Positions 56,600 through 64,000 of a stretch of 64,000 bases of DNA are shown here, one piece after another. Under the pieces are notes generated by a model, which made no database searches, was not told the origin of the DNA, and saw only the letters and a program-made list of their open reading frames with translations. The stretch spans positions 96,618,484-96,682,483 of the forward strand of contig CM041297.1 of the NCBI GenBank assembly GCA_023052935.1. Reading direction: 5' to 3'. The DNA comes from Piezodorus guildinii (Eukaryota > Arthropoda > Insecta > Hemiptera > Pentatomidae). The position numbers and the translations under genes were made by a program. Numbering within the stretch: the first letter of the stretch is position 1; every line of letters starts with the position of its first letter.

Positions 56600-57210
56600 G
56601 TGACATAACCAACTCTCATGCGCCCAATAAGAGAAGAGAAGGAAGAGGAGGCGGGATATACGACGACAGAACGAGAATAGAGATATCTTCCCCGACATAA
56701 TTGGTAGAGATGTAGAAGCGGCACTAAGTCTTATTCCAGGCCGTAACTCTCAACTAAGACTAATTACAGCCAGGAGCTTGGGACTCTTAAAACTGGTCCT
56801 AGCGAGATAAATCATGAACGGCACTTGTGAAAAACGACCAGCTGTGGTCCGGGAGGGGGGCAGCTGGAGATGTAGTGCCCCTAGCAGATGTAAATTATTG
56901 CATATTAATCCCGAGTGTGGTTGCTCCGGAATAGCGTTAATATTGTAACTTCCATATCCTCCCGGTTTCGGCTTTGTTCTGGGTCCGTCGTAATTAGGCG
57001 GGAGGCGGCTCTCAAGAAGGGGGGTAAAAAACGGAGGCGGAGGAAGATGGCGCTGAAAAAAAATAAGCGAAGACGAGGGTTTGTAATTTAGAACTGGGTG
57101 GATGAAGAAGCTCCAGTAATTATGGCGATTGTTCGCTCCAGTTAGCGCAGCCTCATGGCCCGCAATATCTTCTCCTCCTTTGGCCTTCTTTGGATGTAAT
57201 TTGGAAGGAT
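56600..57210. promoter_or_regulatory. Large G+C-rich island with E-box and POU-like motifs
   Basis: About 600 bases of unique G+C-rich sequence, with CAGCTG E-boxes at 56839-56844 and 56861-56866 and an octamer-like TTGCATATTAAT at 56898-56909. Polypurine stretches flank both ends. No reading frame is supported. It is one of the strongest regulatory candidates in the window by size and complexity. Confidence 0.35.
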
Positions 57211-57219
57211 TTGGACCAA

Positions 57220-58910
57220 ATTAACAAAGTAACAATAAAAATTGTATGTATAAATACAACCATCTTATCCTTCAAATAATGACAGGCAAATTACTTCTTT
57301 TTTTTTTTCATGTGAAAAATTGATGTCTTACTAGGACATAAGGATGGAGACAAAAACTGCATGTTATGGTAATTTCAGCAAGGTTAATTAACCATTCATT
57401 GTGTAAAAATATTAATATGTTTAAGCAAGTTTTAAAAATATTAGAATATTTTTCATCTATTGTGGTATAGTAGCTGTTAATAGCCATAGCTGAAATTCGT
57501 GTTATAAGAAGGCTAAAAAAAGCAGGATGAGAGGATGTTCTCAGCTAAATTAAAGCCAAGAAAAGGGTGTTGCTGGGCACTTCCCTTCTTCATTTCTATC
57601 ATTTCTGTTGCTAAAGTTTTATAAAGTACATTTTCTTATCATTCAATAACTTCTGAAATGTGCGAATAAAAATATAGGAAGATAAGGTAAAATATTAGGA
57701 TACTTTGATTTTATACAATTTTTTATTAGATGCGATATGTATTCCTCTATATAATAATGAATCGGCCATGACTTATATAAAAATACACTTTTTTCAAATA
57801 AACACGATGTTATGGGCAAAAATAATTTAAGAAATAGATCAATGTTTGCAAAATGACCATCTTATTTCGGCTATTAAAAACCTAAATTGTTGGCTATAAA
57901 CGTCGAATAAAAGAATTTCCCTTTATGAAGTTTTTGTAAAAAAAAAAAAAAATTAGTAGGATATTTTTTTTTAGTTAAAGAACATGGAGCATAGATAATG
58001 AATAAATGTTATCTACTTTTGAAATCATCATTCAGGACATTTGGTATCACAACAAATCCAATTAATAAACCATACCAAATTTGCAGATAAAAAAATAAAT
58101 AAATTACAGCGAAAATTAAATGTATAAAGAAAAGTGGACCAAATAAATAATGTTATTCATGCATGTAAAACAAATTTAAGCCCCTAAGAGTCATAAGACT
58201 TAAATGTTTGTAATTTATTATTGAACTGAGTTTTAATATTCGTTTTCAATTAAATCAAATATGTAATCAGTACCTTGTGAAAATAATTATATTTCTTAAG
58301 GACTTAAGTGTTTTTTTAGATGAAGTTGGATGGCGGATTTCGATAAAACTGAACGATTGGTATACGAATATGCCAGAATATTGATTCAAAATGTTCGTTA
58401 GTAACTTTTGAAAATTTAACGCCTCAATCGTAGCAAGCATAATTTTTTATTTGGTTTATTCAATAATAAATTTTGGAAACAGTGAAAAACATAACAATGA
58501 AAAACTCTAATATGGAAAGAAAATAATTCCAAGAATAATTCACCACCTTAGGATTATAAACATTAGAAGAATATGGGGTATATTATGATATAAGCAAGTG
58601 ACTATTTTGGGTCGATATTGGTAGTTTCTAATAAAAGGAAGTAAATATATTTCGAAATTTAACTAGATTATACAGCACATAACATTTTCAGACATTAATC
58701 GAAAGTATAGGGTAATTGCATAAATATAAATGTGTAACTGTAATTTGGTTCATTTATAAATAAATAAAAATACTGAATACTGATTCCTGCAAAAAAAAAA
58801 AAAAAATTAAATGTAAGCATTGGAGCGATTGTAGATTTAGAATTATGTTCGTTTTTATATTTTGTGGATTTCGTTGAATCCTCTATCACCTTATGTTTAT
58901 ATTATTGTTA
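57220..58910. other. AT-rich DNA without recognisable features
   Basis: No gene or known repeat is seen. The frames are low-complexity. Confidence 0.55.
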
Positions 58911-58919
58911 TATGTTGCA

Positions 58920-59240
58920 ACAAGATCATGGAAGGGACTACAAGATAATCTCCAAGTAAAGTTCACACCTCCGAGGCGTTATCCACCTGAAGCCTACAAG
59001 CCCTAAGACACTGGATGAAGGACGACCTCCGAAGGGATTGTGTTCTTGGCCAATTAGCGACTAATTGAGAACCCGGCCACTGACAACGGTAAATATACCG
59101 GCGTGGAGGGGGCTCCTTACCGTAATAATAGTTGGCGGTAATTAATTACCCAGCGCCAGCTTTATGGCGGTAATATGTTCCCGCAGTTATTGATGATTAC
59201 GGACGTTTTTCATTCATGGAAGCCGATACGCTAGGCCATT
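58920..59240. promoter_or_regulatory. G+C-rich island with homeodomain-type sites
   Basis: TAATTAATTA at 59139-59148 (a palindromic homeodomain core), an AbdB/Cdx-like CTTTATGGC at 59160-59168, and the 10-mer TGGCGGTAAT repeated at 59133-59142 and 59165-59174. There is no coding signal. The tight spacing is suggestive of an enhancer. Confidence 0.35.
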
Positions 59241-59249
59241 CATGAAACC

Positions 59250-60255
59250 CTTTTCACTTCAATGAAAACATTCTTCATTGATTCTTTACAAAACTAACTA
59301 GTTCAGTGTTATATTAGTCATTATAATCATTAATATTAGTCTTTATTTTTTTTTAATTTAAATTTTCACCTGCATTAACTGCAAAATTGTACTGGGGCAT
59401 AATGTAAAGAAAAAGGCATCTTGATGGTCCAATTTCACACACGCTTCAGCACAAATCTGGGTACTGTTTCGTTATATTTATATGATAAAATAATAATAAA
59501 ACAATGTGTATAATTTAATTAATTAAAGTAATATTAGATTGAAGTAAAGTCTTAGCAACTATCTATAGCCAAACAAAAACTAATTCCATAATAGATCTCT
59601 ATTAAACTAATGGTGGGAAACTAGCATTAAAGATAAAACTGTAATTTTCATATGGGTATTTTTCAGCTCGATCTGAAATCAAAGACAAAAAAAAAAATGA
59701 ACAGCCGATTCGGACAGAATAACGGGCAAAGGGAATAACTCAAATAAATGAAATAACTGTAGAAGTTTGGGTGCCCCAATCTTAGCAAAGGATATGAATA
59801 CAGTGTGAGTACAGCTGAAAAAGGAAATAGACACGGGGATAGTAAAATCCAACTGCCAGAAATTAAAAAAAGTCATCATATTCAGACTTAGAACAGGACA
59901 CTGCCAGTTTACACATAGATACCTTCTAAGATATCTAGATGGAACAATCTATTAAAAATACAATAATTTCCTAAAAAACTGTAGAACATTTGTTAATTGA
60001 GAGACCATTAGAGGATTCGACGACAGAAGTTAAACTAGGGAAAACAGTAATGGATATACCACAAGTTGAAGAACAACAGATATCCACACTAATTATATAT
60101 ATGTAAACTTATAGTTTTTTGTAGGTTTTCTTTTTTTTATTTTAATCTTTTGATTATTAGCGTTATTCTCTATATAATTTTTTATTTTTATGTATGAAGT
60201 AATTGTTTTATTTTTCTTTATTTAGTCAATGTATTATATTATATTTTGTTTTTGT
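59250..60255. other. AT-rich DNA without recognisable features
   Basis: No gene or known repeat is seen. Confidence 0.5.
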
Positions 60256-60267
60256 TTACGTATGTTA

Positions 60268-60574
60268 CGGGAGCGGCGTGGTCTAGTGGATAGAGCACTA
60301 GTCTGCCTGTGCTCCGGGTCCTGGGTTCGAATCCCGGCTCTGGCAGAATATTATTTATTCTGTTAATTCAGTCGGGGGGCGACCCTAGGATATGGAGACC
60401 CTCCTGGGGCAGACCCAGCCCCTATAAAGTGGGTACCCAAATTAATTGGGGAAAAACCTGACGGCTGAGCGCGATAAAGTCCTAATCATCTCATTGCACT
60501 GCCATTGGCCTAGAAACAGTACGGATCTCTATATGTACTGAGCCCAAGACCTTTTTTTTTTTTTTTTTTTTTTT
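60268..60574 (+). repeat. SINE family A, copy 2 (complete, poly(T) tail, 10-bp target duplication)
   Basis: The best-preserved family A copy. The head 'gtggtctagtggatagagca' is box A, and 'gggttcgaatcccggc' is box B. The body includes 'ggggcgaccctaggatatgg', 'gtgggtacccaaa' and 'ctgacggctgagcgcgat'. The 3' end 'gagcccaagacc' is followed by 23 T (60552-60574). Perfect direct repeats ACGTATGTTA flank it at 60258-60267 and 60575-60584. The tRNA part would fold as a cloverleaf only imperfectly, and the unit is a SINE, not a tRNA gene. Confidence 0.93.
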
Positions 60575-61229
60575 ACGTATGTTAATGATATTATAAGGTA
60601 AATACTATGTCTATAACTTGACCACCTTAAACTATTAATGCGCAATTAGCCTGTTGGTGGGGCCTCTTTATAAATAAATAAACGCTGATATCCATAAAGG
60701 TTGCAGAGTATTGTCACTGAATAAGTTTTTTTTTTAATCTCGCCTTATAGGGTTAGATTTGAATAACAAATAAAAATAAGTAAAGAAATAATTCAAAATT
60801 TCAAAGTCTTCTACTTCATTACAATTTTACTTCGAGGACCTATTTTTTTAAAATATAATTTGATTTAGACCACTGTATATATTCTAGATCAGATATTTAT
60901 ATACATTTTTGTGGTGTTTAGAATATAATTTGGTTTTCTTAGTACTTATCTGGTTGCTTTCTAAAAGGAATCTAATCACCGATTTATCCAAAACGAATTC
61001 CTACTACATTCATTTTACTATTTATTATTAAATCATCCTACGAATCGAAATAAAGCATAAATCCATTATCTATATATATTATTTAATTGGAATAAGGCAA
61101 ATAAAACAGTATAAAGAAATTAGTATATTTTTTTTCACATACAAATTTGTTTTACACCCAAATTAATTTTTTCGTTATTATGTCGGTAAAATATTTCAAA
61201 TATTAAACTCCATTAAGATGTCTTAGACA

Positions 61230-61440
61230 TTTTGGAAAGCTTGAGTTTCGTTCTTGATAGGTTCAGTTAATTGGAAAGGTTCCCCTAACAAGAAGGCCAC
61301 GGAAAATAATTTACAAGGGATTGCAGTTTGACAGCTCACGATATTCATACAACGATTCATTACTCCCAGAACCACCGACCGCCCGAAAACTGGTTTAGGA
61401 TTCGAAAAAGTTTGGACCCTGTAATTTTGTCGTTAAAAGT
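61230..61440. promoter_or_regulatory. Higher-complexity unique patch
   Basis: Unique DNA above background G+C, with no motif cluster or coding signal I can support. Confidence 0.15.
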
Positions 61441-61689
61441 AACGCAACCTTCCTCGGATATATAAATCTTTGTGTAATTGAAGTGCTATCGATTGTTGAA
61501 CTAATTTCCGAGATGTTTACCATTTATTATTACTCTCAGCTAAGAGTAGGTAAATATATGTATTAACTTTCATAGGTTAACCGTACAGGAGTCTTAGCAA
61601 TAGAAATGAATATGTTTACTTTAGCTTAGCTACATATGAAATATATATTAAGAAAAAGTATTGCGATTCTAACAATTTTCAATTTCGAG

Positions 61690-62045
61690 TAGTCACAAAC
61701 GTTTTACGGTCTTTTGAGTCCAAATGACCAGCCCTACAAAATAGTGATCCTAGCTCGAAAACCATAAGTAACATAAGTCGTACAACACTGAAATTTCATA
61801 TTTTAGAAGTGTATATGCATTATATGTTACAACAACTATTATAATAAAATCAGCGAATCAAAAGAGCCACTTTATACCAAGCATAATACACCTTTTTACG
61901 ACTTAAAAAAAAAAAGGCTCAAACGATTTTGATTAAACTCGATATATCGGTGTAAAAGTTAATGGGCTTCAATTTTATGTAGGTTTCATCTGATTGAAAC
62001 AGTCTGACGGGGCTTATATGCGAATATTTTAAATTTTCTTCCAAT
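61690..62045 (-). repeat. Dispersed repeat family F, copy 3
   Basis: It is the reverse complement counterpart of 14190-14560. It shares 'cctagctcgaaaa', 'aaagagccactttata', 'aacgattttgattaaactcgatatatcg' and 'aaacagtctgacggggctta'. Confidence 0.65.
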
Positions 62046-62118
62046 TATAAAAAATAAAATAAAAAAAAAAAATAAATAAAAAAAAAATAAAAAAAAAAAA
62101 TAAAATAAAAAAAAACTG
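62046..62118. repeat. A-rich low-complexity tract
   Basis: Runs of A interrupted by single T (AAAATAAA type). A related phrase, 'aactgt(a/c)ctactac', follows both this tract and the A run near 62310. Confidence 0.9.
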
Positions 62119-62335
62119 TACTACTACGATTATTATTATTTATTTATTTTATTTTTATCTTTAATTATTCTTCTTTGAAATTTTTATTTTTTTTTTGTTT
62201 TTTTTATTTACTGTACATAAGGAATGAATGACTTCTTATAGCATTAATAATCATTGCCCAAGATTGTGGCAGATTGTATTATTTCTAAATAAATAATTAA
62301 AAAAAAAAAAACAACTGTCCTACTACAAACGATGA

Positions 62336-62612
62336 AGGGCCCTAGGGGTCAGAACATATAGAGATCCGTACTGCTTCTAGGCCAACGGCCGTGTAATAAG
62401 ACCTTGATCACGCTCATCGGCCAGGGTTTTTTTTCCAAATTTTGAGTACCCACTTTTAATTGGGTATCCAAAAATGGCAAAAACTGGCGCCTGAACGTAA
62501 TTAAGGCATAATTACCTCATTTTACTGCCTTTGGCCAAGAAACAGTACAAATATCTGTATGTACTGAGCCCAGGAACCCTTCATAGGTTAAGTGGTTCAG
62601 GTTTTTTTTTTT
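62336..62612. repeat. Inverted dimer of SINE family A 3' ends
   Basis: The left half (to about 62456) is a minus-strand 3' part of the SINE: 'atagagatccgtactgcttctaggcc' and 'cacgctcatcggccagg'. The right half is the plus-strand 3' part: 'cctttggccaagaaacagtac', 'tctgtatgtactgagccc' and 'ggttcagg' with a T tail at about 62600-62613. Neither half has the tRNA head. The two meet at 'cccacttttaattgggtatc'. Confidence 0.8.
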
Positions 62613-62809
62613 TTAAGGTATTTTTTATATATTATTATTATATATTATTTGGTATTTGATAGTGGAGAGTGATGAACAGTGGATACAACTAAGTGATTAT
62701 TGTATATACTAATTAATATTGTTAGATATTTCCATCGAAACTCAATTTAATTCTTTATCATATTTTGTTATATCTAACACAAAAAAAAATTTATTTCAAA
62801 TTATGAATT

Positions 62810-63236
62810 TATCTGTTTGGAGAAAGAACCCGTTCAACCAATACAGAGACTACGATGGACCATTGAGCTCCTACACTTCCGTAACTCGGTAAACATCTGA
62901 TAGATCGGCGATTTATTATTCATTAACCGGACTCGGAATAACAAGATGGCGAATAAAAGCCGACAGGTTAGTTCTCACGGGGGCCAAAAAGAGCAAAGAG
63001 ACGTTGACTTTGATATATTCCCAGGCCGAAGCACGCAAGCCCACATTCGCCCTCATACATAACTCTATGGATTATAATTTTTCTTCCTCCGAGTCGCTGA
63101 GACGGTTATATCTTTATAATGGGGTTATACCCAGAGGGAGTAAATCATACTTGCTTTCTCGGTGCAACATTATACGCCTGCGTCAAAAGAGTCCTGTATT
63201 AATCGAGGGATTTCATTCCTGGTAAAAAGTCAAGCA
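62810..63236. promoter_or_regulatory. G+C-richer unique island
   Basis: High-complexity sequence. A plus-strand frame of 73 codons (63004-63225) has normal composition but no known domain. It ends directly before the MITE. Confidence 0.25.
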
Positions 63237-63244
63237 CTTATTCT

Positions 63245-63562
63245 TAGTGGTGGGCATAATCGAATGATCGTCGGATGATCGGACTTCGATGATTTAAATA
63301 ATCGAATAATTATTTAGAGACAACATGCCACAATCCCCGTCAAATTTATGTCACAATTTATGTGATGAGTAAAAAAAAAAGTAAAAAAAAAAGGTCGTTG
63401 GACTATCCAAGCTCCTTACAGTCCCTCGATTATCGTTAACCAATTAAGTTCGAATGATCATTCGTTTCTCCAAACCGATTAATTAATCCGATAATCAATT
63501 AATTCGAATGATTGAAATAATCGAATGGTCCCATAATCGTCATTCGATTATGCCCACCCCTA
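63245..63562. mobile_element. hAT-like MITE with 8-bp target duplication
   Basis: The 318-base element has ends TAGTGGTGGGCATAATCGAA and the inverse of TAGGGGTGGGCATAATCGAA. Flanks CTTATTCT (63237-63244) and CTTATTCA (63563-63570) form an 8-base duplication with one mismatch. The ends, the 8-base duplication and the many internal TAATCGA/TCGAATGAT inverted subrepeats fit a non-autonomous hAT-type element. It has no coding capacity. Confidence 0.85.
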
Positions 63563-63570
63563 CTTATTCA

Positions 63571-64000
63571 GTCTCCGAGATAGAGTTATGCAATTTCTGT
63601 TTTTAATTAAGATTAAGCATTAAAATATAAAAGTTAGAATAAATTCAATTAAATAGAGGATGGAATCAGGATAATTCTCTTCTCGAAGAAAGTAATAAAG
63701 TTTTCTTTTTAAAATAATACCTTTATCTATACCAATACAGTACCAATATAAATACAACACTACACCCCGTTTTATCACTACACCAAACATCAGGTAACAT
63801 AAGACATAAAGAGTATTCAAAAGGTGTTTTAAAGAAAATTGTACACCAAAATCTTATTCGAAAGAGAAAAGTATCCTTCCTATGTTATTCAATGTTTCTT
63901 TGGTTACCGATTTCATAAACATAAGAAGAAAAAGGTTTTATGTATTGGGTACGCCAAGCCATATAAAAAGAATTTACTTTGTTAGTAATGAAATATAGTT
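63571..64000. other. AT-rich DNA without recognisable features
   Basis: Nothing recognised to the right edge of the window. Confidence 0.55.

Noticed and set aside
60268..60345. tRNA-like sequence with box A and box B
   Set aside because: It is the 5' head of a SINE: it is followed by the family A body, ends in a T tail and has target duplications. The other box B hits (near 9113, 10110, 15690, 23400, 37720, 42690 and 44840) are SINE heads too.

Overview
The window is strongly AT-rich, gene-poor nuclear DNA from a eukaryote. It is most likely an invertebrate animal. An arthropod fits best, because of the mix of I-, Jockey- and CR1/Jockey-group LINE remnants, a mariner fragment, two tRNA-derived SINE families and Penelope-like ends with hammerhead motifs, but the species cannot be named from sequence alone. 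There are no operons, Shine-Dalgarno sites, rRNA genes or CRISPR arrays, and no intact host protein-coding gene can be recognised. Most short open reading frames lie in TA microsatellites, poly(A/T) runs or repeats and are not genes.

Layout. 0-8 kb: a partial minus-strand reading frame running off the left edge, a 63-base poly(A), a SINE, a short hammerhead-motif insertion with an 11-base target duplication, and the 3' end of an I-group LINE (RNase H). 8-16 kb: two SINEs with clear target duplications, one nested in an older repeat that has an empty copy at 32.1 kb, and a 149-base MITE. 16.7-19.7 kb: a 5'-truncated, frameshifted LINE with endonuclease and reverse transcriptase. 24.6-27.7 kb: a Penelope-like element with a GIY-YIG endonuclease tail, a hammerhead motif and about 965-base inverted arms, all flanked by about 330-base direct repeats. 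28.5, 38.5, 40.7 and 41.6 kb: further short hammerhead-motif elements, several of them inverted pairs, each with 11-13 base direct repeats. 31.6 and 39.3 kb: Jockey-type LINE 3' ends. 47.5 kb: a mariner transposase fragment. 47.9-53.8 kb: a very large foldback element whose 2.5-2.8 kb arms are built of two kinds of tandem repeat. 60-63.6 kb: a complete SINE, an inverted SINE dimer and a hAT-like MITE.

Between the repeats lie about twenty islands of 200-600 bases that are visibly richer in G+C and have higher complexity, lack convincing coding sequence, and often contain clusters of transcription-factor-like motifs (E2F, GATA, homeodomain, E-box, X-box). They look like candidate regulatory elements of a gene desert or a giant intron, but that is inference and needs cross-species alignment.

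The most interesting signal is the set of short hammerhead-motif retroelements. At least five copies are bounded by short direct repeats, and three of these are head-to-head inverted pairs. The second is the foldback element with two-tier tandem arms.
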